A model generated the notes under the pieces. It ran no database searches and was not told the DNA's origin. It saw only the letters and a program-made list of their open reading frames with translations. Position numbers and translations under genes: made by a program. DNA of 11,386 bases from Coriobacteriaceae bacterium (lineage in GTDB: Bacteria > Actinomycetota > Coriobacteriia > Coriobacteriales > Eggerthellaceae). Of this stretch, positions 1 to 7,582 are shown in pieces. The stretch lies in contig SFII01000038.1 in the NCBI GenBank assembly GCA_004555335.1, positions 1 through 11,386 of the forward strand, written 5' to 3'. Position 1 is the stretch's first letter, and the number at the start of each line of letters is the position of its first letter.

Positions 1-79
1 AAGACCGCCCGTCCGCGCAATCTGGAAACCGAGGCCTTCCAGCGCAATGAAGCACTCCCGCCCGACAAACGAAGCCCAG

Positions 80-108
80 AAAAAACGCAGGCCGGATACG
101 GCCTGCGT
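80..108 (-). terminator. Intrinsic terminator of tRNA-Thr
   Basis: A perfect 10-bp GC-rich stem (85-94 pairs with 99-108) closes a 4-nt loop. On the minus strand it is followed directly by a run of T residues (the A run at 80-85 of the given strand). It begins 8 nt past the 3' end of tRNA-Thr and would end that transcript. The plus-strand side has no T run, so it is not expected to work for transcripts entering from the left. Confidence 0.85.
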
Positions 109-116
109 CTACGTTC

Positions 117-192
117 TGGAGCCAGCGACCGGACTCGAACCGGTGACCTACGCATTACGAGTGCGTTGCTCTACCAACTGAGCCACGCTGGC
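117..192 (-). tRNA. tRNA-Thr (anticodon CGU)
   Basis: On the minus strand the 76-nt sequence folds as a complete cloverleaf. The 7-bp acceptor stem is GCCAGCG with CGCTGGC, the T arm carries GGTTCGAGTCC, and the terminal CCA is encoded. The anticodon stem ACGCA/TGCGT encloses the loop CTCGTAA, which places CGT at positions 34-36, so it reads the threonine codon ACG. It is a stand-alone gene with its own terminator, 222 nt downstream of the LRR gene on the same strand. No second copy of its 3' end is visible in the window that would suggest use as an integration site. Confidence 0.96.
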
Positions 193-227
193 GAAAGGCG
201 CTCGTTTGCACGAAACGCGGAATTAGC

Positions 228-233
228 AGTATA
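228..233 (-). promoter_or_regulatory. Possible -10 box for tRNA-Thr
   Basis: Reading leftward, the hexamer TATACT (5 of 6 matches to TATAAT) lies 35 nt upstream of the mature tRNA 5' end. This leaves room for a short leader that would be trimmed by RNase P. No convincing -35 box is seen 16-18 bp further upstream, where the sequence is GC-rich. The rest of the 193-414 spacer holds only short palindromes (for example GGGCGCGCCC at 321-330) and a weak GACGGG/CCCGTC hairpin (344-363) without a T run. I see no gene in that spacer. Confidence 0.35.
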
Positions 234-414
234 GACGAGAACGGGGCGCGATGGGGCCTCGCATGCAAGGTGGCAGAAGTTTCCACAATATCCGCGCAGC
301 TTTCCGCTAGCCGACGGCATGGGCGCGCCCTGGAAGCCAAACGGACGGGAAGACCGCCCCGTCACCCCGTTTCCGTATGGGGCCCAACTGCAGCACGCGA
401 TGCGCCGATAGCCG

Positions 415-1428
415 CTACAGGGCCAGATCATCCAAGCGGAAAGCGCCCGCAGACGCCCCGTCGGCGCCCTTGACCTCGGCAAGGCGCTCCATCAGATAAG
501 CCGCCGTCTCGATCCTGCCCGCAGAAGATGCGGCCTCGATGCTTTTCTGAAGATTCGCCTCGGTGAAGTAACCCCGCCTTCCTTCAAAGACCCCCAACTC
601 GGCGGTCAGGCCCGCTTCCGCCAAGGTCCTGATCAGCACCAGTTTCGCCGCCACCTCGTCGAGCCGTTCCGGGTACGCCGCGAGCATGCGCGCTGCAAGC
701 ACCTTTTCGTAAGGGAACCTCGGCGCGCTCAGCATCTGCCTCGCATCGTCGAAGGACATCAGGCGCCGGGGCACCGCATAGAAGCCGTAGTCGCTCAGGG
801 CCGTCAGGGTGCCGTCGATGTCGTTGCCCAGAATGGAAATGGAATCCAGCCGAGGGCAGCCCTGGAAGGCACGCGGACCGATCATCTTGACGGAATCGGT
901 GATGACCACACTCGAAAGCGACTCGCAATCGCGGAAGGCGCTGCGGAATATCTTCTTCACGGAAAAGGGAAGCTCCACTGCCGCCAACGAGCTGCAGCCC
1001 CGAAACGCGCTGTCCCCGATAACCGATACATTGGGCGGGATGGAGATGCCCGCAAGCGCGGTGCAGCCATTGAACGCCCCGTCGCCGATGGATTCCAAGC
1101 CGGCAGGGAGCTCGACCTCGATGAGGGAAGTGCAACCCATGAACAGGCCCAGGCTCAAGCCATCGGCAGCAGCGGGAAGATGCGCCTTCTCCAAGCGGCG
1201 GCATCCCCAGAATGCATACTTCCCCAGAAAATCAACGGTATCCGGAATCGTGACGGAAACCAGATTCTGATTATCCTCGAAGGCGTAGGAGCCGACCATG
1301 GTGACGGGCTCGCCATCAACGTCTCCCGGGATAATCACATCGGCTTCGGGACCCTCGTATCCCGAAACCAGCCAGCCCCTGGGATTCCTCTCGAAGGTGA
1401 AGTGCCCTATCTGCCTCGTTTCCAGCAT
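415..1428 (-). CDS. Leucine-rich-repeat (BspA/LRR_5 type) protein, cytosolic
   Basis: This is a 337-residue protein without signal peptide or membrane segment. Residues about 25-200 are LRR_5-type (BspA-like) repeats. The conserved aromatic-containing pair (AF or LF, usually followed by xGC) recurs at residues 49, 72, 95, 118, 141, 164 and 187, exactly every 23 residues, giving about seven repeats with the usual L..V.IP pattern. Residues about 225-320 are predicted helical. The stretch around 291-318 (xxxIEAASSAGRxETAAYLMERL) resembles the ankyrin-like tail seen in some cytosolic LRR_5 proteins. The start is supported by AAAGG 8 nt upstream. It is the last gene of the operon with the AAA+ ATPase, 36 nt after that gene's stop. 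LRR proteins bind other proteins, so a recognition or adaptor role for the ATPase/VWA pair is plausible but inferred. No enzyme domain is seen. Confidence 0.87.
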   Translation of the reverse strand: MLETRQIGHFTFERNPRGWLVSGYEGPEADVIIPGDVDGEPVTMVGSYAFEDNQNLVSVTIPDTVDFLGKYAFWGCRRLEKAHLPAAADGLSLGLFMGCTSLIEVELPAGLESIGDGAFNGCTALAGISIPPNVSVIGDSAFRGCSSLAAVELPFSVKKIFRSAFRDCESLSSVVITDSVKMIGPRAFQGCPRLDSISILGNDIDGTLTALSDYGFYAVPRRLMSFDDARQMLSAPRFPYEKVLAARMLAAYPERLDEVAAKLVLIRTLAEAGLTAELGVFEGRRGYFTEANLQKSIEAASSAGRIETAAYLMERLAEVKGADGASAGAFRLDDLAL

Positions 1429-1464
1429 GAATCCAGCCTTTCCCCTGCAATCGAGCGCAGGACC

Positions 1465-2967
1465 CTAATCCTCTTCGAGCAGCTCCACCTGGCGCAACAG
1501 GTCCAAGCCGCGTTCAGACAGCAGAAGGCTCTTGTTGTGCTTCAGGTACTGCCCGCTCCCATACGACGCGACCAGGGAAACCAGCACGGGATCGGCGGAA
1601 AGCTTGGTGGTCATGATGAGCGACTCCTGGGAAGTCTCGCCGAAGGCCCCGTCAAGGAAGGAGAAGGCGTTATCCAGCGAGAGAACCGCCTGCTCCACAC
1701 GCTGGGAATGCTCGCCGAGCATCCGGTTGTATTCGGCTCGCGCCCTGTCGAATGCATCCTTGCCGCATGCGCAGGCATCGATAACCGACTCCCCCAGCGA
1801 CTCGAGCATCTCGATACGGCACGCCCGGACCCGCTCGCCGTCGACGGCAGAAGACGACGGCGCGACACGGAAGCGGTCGCGCGCAACCGAGATGCAAGCG
1901 TCTATCGCCCCCTTGGGGTCGCTTCCCTCGAGCGCCGACTTGGCTTCGACCAGATCGTTCCTCACCGTCCTGACGGCAGCCTCCCACTCCATCACGTCAT
2001 GCACCCGGCAAAGCACTGCATCGAGCAGCAGGCCCACCAGGGCGATGCGCTCGTCGAAACGCGCGGCACGGGCACGTTCCAGGGTGTCCTCGCCCGCATC
2101 CCCCGCAAGGATCGCAGGCACCTTGTAGTCGTCCCGGTACTTGCGGAAGAGCTCGTAGTACGCGAAGAACTCGTTCGCGGTGCGGTCGTCCTGCAGGTAC
2201 TGGCGCACGAGCTCGCGGTCGACGGGGATGGATTCCGCCTCGTAGGCGAGGACGATCCGCGATAGATCCTCCCAACCGCGGGCGGTGACCAGCTTCGCCC
2301 CGCGCACACCGGCGCGCACATCGTAGAAGGATCCCGGGCTCGCATCCAAGAAGGCGATGACCGCCGGATGCACCCCATGGGAAGCCGCGTATTCCTGCCA
2401 AACCTGCAGATCGGGCTCGACATCGATGCGCTTCATCCTATCGAGCATCGCCGGATCGAAATCGCGGGCGGCACGGTTGTACTCGGGAGGGTTGCCCGCA
2501 GTCACGATTATCCAGCCCTCGGGAAGGCGATGCATGCCGAAGGTCTTGTACTGCAGGAACTGCAGCATCGCCGGGGCAAGGGTTTCCGAAACGCAGTTCA
2601 CCTCGTCAAGGAACAGGATGCCCTCGTCAACCCCGCTCGCCTTCCGCGCGCGGTGCACTGCCGCGATGATTTCGCTCATGGTGTAATCGGCGACGCTGTA
2701 TTCCCGCCCATCGAACTCCTCCGTGGTGATGAAGGGAAGCCCCAAGGCGCTCTGCCTCGTGTGATGGGTGATCGAGTAACTGACGAAGTTGACGCCCTCC
2801 TCCTGCGCGATCTGGGAGACGATCGCCGTCTTGCCCACACCAGGAGGTCCGAACATGATGATCGGGCGCTGCATATGGAAAGGGATGCGGAACAAACCGT
2901 GCCCATCCTTGGAAAGGTACGCCCGGATCGCGCCCTTGATCTGCTCCGTTGCCTGTTTGATGTTCAT
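1465..2967 (-). CDS. MoxR-family AAA+ ATPase
   Basis: This 500-residue AAA+ ATPase is cytosolic. Visible motifs are Walker A GPPGVGKT (40-47), Walker B ILFLDE (117-122), sensor-1 asparagine in TAGNP (N159), and an arginine-finger-like DPAMLDRMKR (171-180). The residues between the Walker motifs (HHTRQSALGLP, 68-78) match the MoxR style. The AAA+ part covers about 1-250. The rest is a helical extension of about 250 residues, making it longer than a minimal MoxR (about 320) and close to RavA (498), though I cannot show homology to RavA's tail. MoxR ATPases work with VWA-domain partners as chaperones or metal-cofactor insertases, and the preceding gene encodes such a partner. The two overlap by 4 bp (ATGA), suggesting translational coupling, and AAGGAG lies 7 nt before this start. 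The actual substrate is unknown. Confidence 0.92.
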   Translation of the reverse strand: MNIKQATEQIKGAIRAYLSKDGHGLFRIPFHMQRPIIMFGPPGVGKTAIVSQIAQEEGVNFVSYSITHHTRQSALGLPFITTEEFDGREYSVADYTMSEIIAAVHRARKASGVDEGILFLDEVNCVSETLAPAMLQFLQYKTFGMHRLPEGWIIVTAGNPPEYNRAARDFDPAMLDRMKRIDVEPDLQVWQEYAASHGVHPAVIAFLDASPGSFYDVRAGVRGAKLVTARGWEDLSRIVLAYEAESIPVDRELVRQYLQDDRTANEFFAYYELFRKYRDDYKVPAILAGDAGEDTLERARAARFDERIALVGLLLDAVLCRVHDVMEWEAAVRTVRNDLVEAKSALEGSDPKGAIDACISVARDRFRVAPSSSAVDGERVRACRIEMLESLGESVIDACACGKDAFDRARAEYNRMLGEHSQRVEQAVLSLDNAFSFLDGAFGETSQESLIMTTKLSADPVLVSLVASYGSGQYLKHNKSLLLSERGLDLLRQVELLEED

Positions 2968-4589
2968 CGAACGACTCCTTGCATGCTTTCAGCAACTCCG
3001 TCTCCGAGCGCCTGCGAATCCAAGACCATCTGGACCGCCCAGGACGGCACCTCCTGGGAAAGATGCCCTTCCCCATAGAAGACGAAAGCCGTCCTGTACG
3101 AGGGCATCCATTCGGGATACGCCCCCTGACCGTCGGTGAAATAGACCAAGCCGCCCAGGTTCGCGAACTCGCCGTTTTCGACCAGCGAATCGACGTAGGC
3201 GAACGCGGGCCTGAAATCGGTTCCCCCGCCCCCATAGACTTTAACCTGGGAAGACCAACGGGCAAGCTCGTCGAGGGAATCGATACGGTCGTCGCTTTGC
3301 ACCTGCGCATCGCACTGGATGATCCGCAGATGCACCCTCTCGAAAAACGACTCGGTCGAACGGAGGATGGAGAAGGTCGTGTCGACGAATGCCCTCACGG
3401 CATCTCCGCTCACGCTTCCGGAGCTGTCTATCACGATGACGAATTCCCGCACCCGCTTCTCCTCGCGGTACTCGAGGGGCTCGATCAGCGGCATATTCCC
3501 GTATACCTTCATGCCGAAGGTATAGAAGATGCTGTCGAATTCGTCATCCGAAAGGCGCATCACCTCTCCCAAGGTGGCGAACCGGCGCAAGAACGATTCG
3601 TAGTCCTCGCGCTTCCGGGATGCCCTCCCCAGATCCTCGACGAAACCGGGTATCTCATCGCCCCGACGGGCGCCCATGGTCTTGAGGTTGACGGATAAGG
3701 CAACGGCCACCTGGCGCCAAGCCTCCATCTGCGCCCGCGCATCGGGACGGGCCAGGCTCCTCATCCGGAGGCCCTCGCCCGAAAGCCCGTACGAATCGCC
3801 CCTATCCCCCGCACGGTCGCCTTGCCCTTCCGCCGCGCCGGATCCATCCTGCCGGGCAGGCTCCCCTTCGGACGGGGCCCCCGGCGAAACCTGCTGATCG
3901 GCGGATTCGCCGCCGCTGCCATCCGCCCCGGGATCGGGCATCCCCCGCCCGCTTCCCGCAGCACCTTCCGAAACGCCGCCTTCCCTTGTTTCGTCGGAAT
4001 CCGCCTTGAAACGGCCGCCTTCCCCCGACTCGGAACCCGATCGGCCCTCGTCGGAATCCTCCGAGCCGCGAAAGGCGTACCACGCCGTATGGTCGTCGGA
4101 ATGGAATGCCGAAGCCCAGGAATCGAAGTCGCCTTCCCAATCCCCGGAACAGAAAGAGGCATACAAGGCCTCTGCGGAAACCCTTTCCCGAAACTGTCCC
4201 TGAATACGCCCTAGAAGGACCGCAAGATGCGCCCCGCGCTGGCCGGGCCGGGGTCCGATCAGCTCCGCCACAATGCGCTCGGCCACGATATCGCAGGCAA
4301 GGTCCCAATACCGCCGATTGACCGAAGGGCCCACGAAAGGATGGAGGAACAGGCAATGCGCCACGCAATGGAGAAGATCATGCTCGGGGGGAACGCCTGC
4401 TGCCCTGAACGATGAAATCACCCTGGAAGGATCGAAATAGAGCTCGTAGCCATCGGTCACGAACTGCTCGCCCAGCACAGCAGCCTCCAACCCGAGCCTG
4501 CCCACCGCCGCGGAAAGAAAGTGGTTCTTAGATAGTACGCGCGCGCGTGCGAGGTCGACCACCTGCACCGCGAGGGCGTTCCTATCCAT
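2964..4589 (-). CDS. Putative metallopeptidase/VWA-like protein (DUF2201 type)
   Basis: The protein has 541 residues from the chosen start. The N-terminal ~165 residues look like the putative metallopeptidase domain paired with VWA-like domains. They include LLHCVAHCLFLHP, where H74 and H78 keep the HxxxH spacing but the usual catalytic Glu of HExxH is Cys. Residues about 178-267 are a Gly/Ser/Asp/Glu-rich low-complexity linker. The C-terminal VWA-like domain (about 380-520) has an intact MIDAS: DSSGS at 388-392, Thr457 in GGTDF and Asp486 in FTDG. It is first in the operon with the MoxR ATPase, its expected partner. An in-frame ATG at 4658 would add 23 residues. I prefer 4589 because the extension has lower GC at third positions and does not look domain-like. 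AGGTGG lies just 3 nt before 4589, and AGGGGG only 2 nt before 4658, so the start is not certain. No membrane segments are seen. Confidence 0.88.
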   Translation of the reverse strand: MDRNALAVQVVDLARARVLSKNHFLSAAVGRLGLEAAVLGEQFVTDGYELYFDPSRVISSFRAAGVPPEHDLLHCVAHCLFLHPFVGPSVNRRYWDLACDIVAERIVAELIGPRPGQRGAHLAVLLGRIQGQFRERVSAEALYASFCSGDWEGDFDSWASAFHSDDHTAWYAFRGSEDSDEGRSGSESGEGGRFKADSDETREGGVSEGAAGSGRGMPDPGADGSGGESADQQVSPGAPSEGEPARQDGSGAAEGQGDRAGDRGDSYGLSGEGLRMRSLARPDARAQMEAWRQVAVALSVNLKTMGARRGDEIPGFVEDLGRASRKREDYESFLRRFATLGEVMRLSDDEFDSIFYTFGMKVYGNMPLIEPLEYREEKRVREFVIVIDSSGSVSGDAVRAFVDTTFSILRSTESFFERVHLRIIQCDAQVQSDDRIDSLDELARWSSQVKVYGGGGTDFRPAFAYVDSLVENGEFANLGGLVYFTDGQGAYPEWMPSYRTAFVFYGEGHLSQEVPSWAVQMVLDSQALGDGVAESMQGVVR

Positions 4590-4726
4590 TTCCCACCTGC
4601 TTTCTCCAATCGTCGGAAAGGGGCCCGCCTTCCGTGGAATGCGTCCCGCAAGCAACATTACCCCCTGCGATACCGCCCTTCAACTCGGAAATCACGAAAG
4701 CACCCGGGCTCAAGACACCCCCGACG

Positions 4727-4806
4727 GCGAAAATTTACGCCAATTCGTAACATAACGTTAATATTTTGTGGTTTTTGTGATAAACATTTACGGGTTTTTT
4801 TATCTA
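4727..4806. promoter_or_regulatory. AT-rich divergent promoter region
   Basis: The 233-nt spacer between the leftward operon and the rightward symporter gene contains an abrupt AT-rich island in otherwise GC-rich DNA. It holds the palindrome TAACGTTA (4753-4760), a direct repeat TTTTGTG at 4764-4770 and 4773-4779 (9-bp phase), and TTTACG at 4734-4739 and 4787-4792. A rightward -35/-10 pair could be TTTACG (4734) and TAATAT (4759-4764), with a long 19-bp spacer. A leftward pair could be TTAACG and TAAATT with 18 bp. Both are weak 4-of-6 matches, so the exact boxes are not established. The island is the obvious place for both promoters and for a regulator. I see no gene in the spacer. Confidence 0.45.
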
Positions 4807-4822
4807 TATGAGAGGGGAAAGA

Positions 4823-6337
4823 ATGAACGACAAGCTCGTTGAGATCACCGGTGTGATCGACGGCTTCATGTACACCTATATCCTCGTGATCATGCTCGTC
4901 GTGGCAGGCGTGTACTTCACGCTCCGCACCCGCGGCGTGCAGATCCGCTTCATCAAGGATATGTTCACCAGCCTGACCGAGAAGAAACATAACGATGGCG
5001 AGAAGTCCATCAGCTCCTTCCAGGCAATGATGGTTTCCACCGCATCCCGTGTCGGCACGGGCAATATCGCCGGCGTTGCAACCGCTGTCGCCACCGGCGG
5101 TCCCGGCGCGATCTTCTGGATGTGGGCAATGGCCATTATCGGCTCCGCCACGGCATTCGTCGAATCCACTCTGGCGCAGATCTGGAAGGTGAAGAAGAAG
5201 GACGGCGGCTTCTTGGGCGGTCCTGCCTACTACATCGAACAGGCTCTGGGCAAGCGTTGGCTCGGCATCGTCTTCGCCATCCTGCTGATCCTGTGCTTCG
5301 CCTTCGGATTCAACGGACTGCAGGCCTTCAACACCTCTTCCTCCCTGGCGTATTACATCCCCGCACCCGACGGAACCACCGCTCCCATGGCGGCGATCTC
5401 GGTCGGTATCATCCTCGCGGTCCTCACCGCCTTCGTCATCTTCGGCGGCGCCCATCGCATCTCCGTCATCACCTCGGTGATCGTTCCCATCATGGCGCTC
5501 ATCTACATCCTGCTGTCCGTCTTCACCGTCGCCAGCAATATCGGCGAAATGGGCGCGGTCTTCGCATTCATCTTCGCCTCTGCCTTCGACTTCCAGGCGA
5601 TCTTCGGAGGATTCGCGGGATCCTGCGTCATGCTCGGCATTAAGCGCGGCCTGTTCTCCAATGAGGCAGGTATGGGTTCTGCCCCCAATGCCGCAGCGAC
5701 CGCCTCAGTCTCCCACCCCGTCAAGCAGGGCCTGATCCAGGCGCTTTCCGTATACATCGACACCCTGCTCATCTGCTCCTGCTCTGCGATGATGGTCATG
5801 GTGTTCTACGTGCAGGACCCCGACCTTGCAGCCACCCTCAACGGTATCCCCCTGATCCAGATGGCCGTGAATAACTCCGTGGGATCCTGGGGCATCCATG
5901 CCATCACCTTCGGCATCTGGGCATTCGCATTCAGCTCCATCATCGGCAACTACTTCTACGCCGAAGGCAACTTCCTGTTCATCACCAGGAACAAGACCGC
6001 GCTGTTCATCTTCCGCCTGGTCTGCGTCGTCATCGTCTACATCGGCGCAGTGAACAGCTTCGACCTGGCCTGGAACCTGGCGGATATCTTCATGGGCCTG
6101 ATGGCCATCGTGAACATCATCGCCATCCTTATCCTGGGCAAGTGGGCCTTCAAGGCGCTCGATGACTACACCGCCCAGCGCAAGAAGGGCAACGACCCCG
6201 TATTCGTAGCCGACGGCATTGAGGGCATGCCCAAGACCGAATGCTGGCACACCGAGGCAAGCCAGCTTGAAACCGTCGACGGCAATCCCATCAAGGAATT
6301 CATCGAGGAAGCCGTCGCAACCGAATCCGGCCTGTAG
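4823..6337 (+). CDS. Sodium:alanine/glycine symporter, AGCS family
   Basis: This is an integral membrane protein of 504 residues with about ten or eleven hydrophobic segments. Family hallmarks are ASRVGTGNIAGVATAVATGG (74-93) running into PGAIFWMW, FLGGPAYYIE (130-139), and GLFSNEAGMGSAPNAA (276-291). AGCS proteins take up small neutral amino acids (alanine or glycine, in some members glutamine) with Na+ or H+; the substrate here cannot be read from sequence. The length is normal for the family. The start at 4823 has GAGGGG 5 nt upstream. An ATG at 4808 precedes that ribosome site and is unlikely to be used. It is transcribed alone or with the following asparaginase, away from the MoxR operon, and a strong terminator stands 54 nt after its stop. 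Confidence 0.95.
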   Translation: MNDKLVEITGVIDGFMYTYILVIMLVVAGVYFTLRTRGVQIRFIKDMFTSLTEKKHNDGEKSISSFQAMMVSTASRVGTGNIAGVATAVATGGPGAIFWMWAMAIIGSATAFVESTLAQIWKVKKKDGGFLGGPAYYIEQALGKRWLGIVFAILLILCFAFGFNGLQAFNTSSSLAYYIPAPDGTTAPMAAISVGIILAVLTAFVIFGGAHRISVITSVIVPIMALIYILLSVFTVASNIGEMGAVFAFIFASAFDFQAIFGGFAGSCVMLGIKRGLFSNEAGMGSAPNAAATASVSHPVKQGLIQALSVYIDTLLICSCSAMMVMVFYVQDPDLAATLNGIPLIQMAVNNSVGSWGIHAITFGIWAFAFSSIIGNYFYAEGNFLFITRNKTALFIFRLVCVVIVYIGAVNSFDLAWNLADIFMGLMAIVNIIAILILGKWAFKALDDYTAQRKKGNDPVFVADGIEGMPKTECWHTEASQLETVDGNPIKEFIEEAVATESGL

Positions 6338-6358
6338 GCAACCTGCAGACAGGCATCC

Positions 6359-6383
6359 GGGCAGGCACGCAACCTGCCTGCCC
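6359..6383 (+). other. Hairpin in the symporter 3' region
   Basis: An 8-bp stem GGGCAGGC/GCCTGCCC (6359-6366 with 6376-6383) with a 9-nt loop lies 21 nt after the symporter stop and 7 nt before the true terminator. It has no T run, so it is not a terminator on its own. It may protect the mRNA 3' end or slow the polymerase ahead of the terminator. Confidence 0.5.
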
Positions 6384-6390
6384 GACCCTA

Positions 6391-6427
6391 GGGCCCGAAT
6401 ACCGCACACGGTTTCGGGCCCTTTTCT
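6391..6427 (+). terminator. Intrinsic terminator after the symporter gene
   Basis: A 9-bp stem GGGCCCGAA/TTCGGGCCC (6391-6399 with 6413-6421) is extended inward by ACCG/CGGT around a CACA loop. It is followed by TTTTCTT (6422-6428). This is a strong Rho-independent terminator on the plus strand. It separates the symporter from the asparaginase, so co-transcription of the two would need read-through. Confidence 0.85.
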
Positions 6428-6431
6428 TCCA

Positions 6432-6449
6432 GGGGCGGATAACCGCCCC
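6432..6449 (+). other. GC hairpin in the asparaginase leader
   Basis: A perfect 7-bp stem GGGGCGG/CCGCCCC with loop ATAA ends 11 nt before the ribosome-binding site of the asparaginase gene. It could stabilise a processed 5' end or be a binding site. There is no T run, and no convincing promoter boxes surround it. Confidence 0.45.
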
Positions 6450-6474
6450 GAACAGAACCGAAAGGAATACGGCA

Positions 6475-7464
6475 ATGATCCCTCAGGACGAAACGAAGCA
6501 CAGGAAAGTAGTCATCCTCGCAACCGGCGGCACAATCGCAGGCGTCGGCGAAGAGGGGACGAGTATCGGCTACGCATCCGGCTCGATGACGGTCGAAACC
6601 CTGCTCGGGTCCGTCCCGGCACTCGAAAGCCGTGCGGAAATCGAGGCGATTCAGGTCTGCAACATCAACTCCGACGATATCGACGCGAGAACCTGGATCG
6701 AGCTTGCGCGGGAAATCGACAGGCAGGCCGCCCGTGACGACGTTGCGGGCATCGTCGTCACCCACGGCACGGACACCATGGAGGAAACGGCATTCTTCCT
6801 GAACCTGGTGATCGACACCCTGAAACCCGTCGTCATCACCGGATCGATGAGACCTGCTACCGCCGTTTCCGCCGACGGACCCATGAACATCCTGGAAGCA
6901 GTCTCCGTTGCAGCATGCCCCTCCTCCTTCGGAAGGGGAGTGCTCGTGCAGTTCGCAGGGAGCATCTTCTCCGCACGAAGCGTGCGCAAGGCGAACACCC
7001 ATGCGATCTGCGCCATGGACGGGTCCGAAATGGGAGCATGCGGGGCGGTCTGCGACGGAAAGGTGAGCTACTACTGGAATAACGCCTTCCCCCACACCTC
7101 GCATACCGAATTCGATGCAAGCTCTATCGACGGCCTCCCGAAGGTAAGCGTGCTCTTCTTCCACGCCGATGCGAACCCCGCGCTCATCGCGGCGGCTGCG
7201 GATATCTCCGACGGCCTGGTGATAGCAGGAGCCGGCGCCGGGGAGTTCAGCCTGGCATTCAAGGACGCCATCGACAAGCTGGATATCCCCGTAGTGGTGA
7301 GCTCCAGGATCGGTATGGGCCAGGTCGAGCAGGATGCGCTGCTTTGCCCGAAAACCATCGCCGCACGCGACCTCTCCCCCCAGAAGGCGGCGATCCTGCT
7401 CAGACTCGCCCTCCTGAAGGGCGCCGACCGCAACGAGATCAAACGGATCTTCGAAACCTACTAG
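6475..7464 (+). CDS. L-asparaginase, type II-like but without signal peptide
   Basis: It hydrolyses L-asparagine to aspartate and ammonia. The 329-residue length is typical. Active-site residues line up with the E. coli AnsB set: nucleophile Thr20 in ATGGTIAG, Tyr33 (the same 13-residue spacing), Ser66 in NINSDD, Thr99-Asp100 in HGTDTMEET, and Lys172 in VRKAN. HGTDTMEETAFFLN is the type II style, but the N terminus (MIPQDETKHRK) is charged with no hydrophobic stretch, so the enzyme should be cytosolic. AAAGGA lies 8 nt before the start. It sits between two terminators, downstream of an amino-acid symporter. Feeding imported asparagine into aspartate metabolism is a reasonable inference. Some glutaminase activity cannot be excluded. 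Confidence 0.94.
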   Translation: MIPQDETKHRKVVILATGGTIAGVGEEGTSIGYASGSMTVETLLGSVPALESRAEIEAIQVCNINSDDIDARTWIELAREIDRQAARDDVAGIVVTHGTDTMEETAFFLNLVIDTLKPVVITGSMRPATAVSADGPMNILEAVSVAACPSSFGRGVLVQFAGSIFSARSVRKANTHAICAMDGSEMGACGAVCDGKVSYYWNNAFPHTSHTEFDASSIDGLPKVSVLFFHADANPALIAAAADISDGLVIAGAGAGEFSLAFKDAIDKLDIPVVVSSRIGMGQVEQDALLCPKTIAARDLSPQKAAILLRLALLKGADRNEIKRIFETY

Positions 7465-7582
7465 GGAACCACCCAAGACGGCAACCGAAAGACCGGATGC
7501 GCAGCGAGGGGAACGGCCCCTTGGAAACATCGAACGATGCGTCGACAAACAGCCTATCCAGCATCCAAGGCAGGAATCCATA

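Noticed and set aside
1..233. Open frame on the plus strand running through the antisense of the tRNA gene
   Set aside because: The translated middle (ASDRTRTGDLRITSALLYQLSHAG) is the well-known spurious translation of the reverse side of a tRNA gene. There is no start or ribosome site. Bases 1-79 alone are too short to assign to any gene.
344..363. Terminator for the MoxR operon
   Set aside because: The GACGGG/CCCGTC stem has only 6 bp with an 8-nt loop and no T run on the minus strand. The operon may end by another mechanism or read into the tRNA terminator.
1180..2265. Long plus-strand frame of 361 codons opposite the LRR and ATPase genes
   Set aside because: It is a shadow of the GC-rich minus-strand genes. 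It has no family-like motifs, spans the junction of two solid genes, and has no proper ribosome site.
6475..7464. Periplasmic (secreted) asparaginase
   Set aside because: The catalytic motifs are type II-like, but the N terminus is charged with no signal peptide and the ATG has a good ribosome site. Secretion is not supported.
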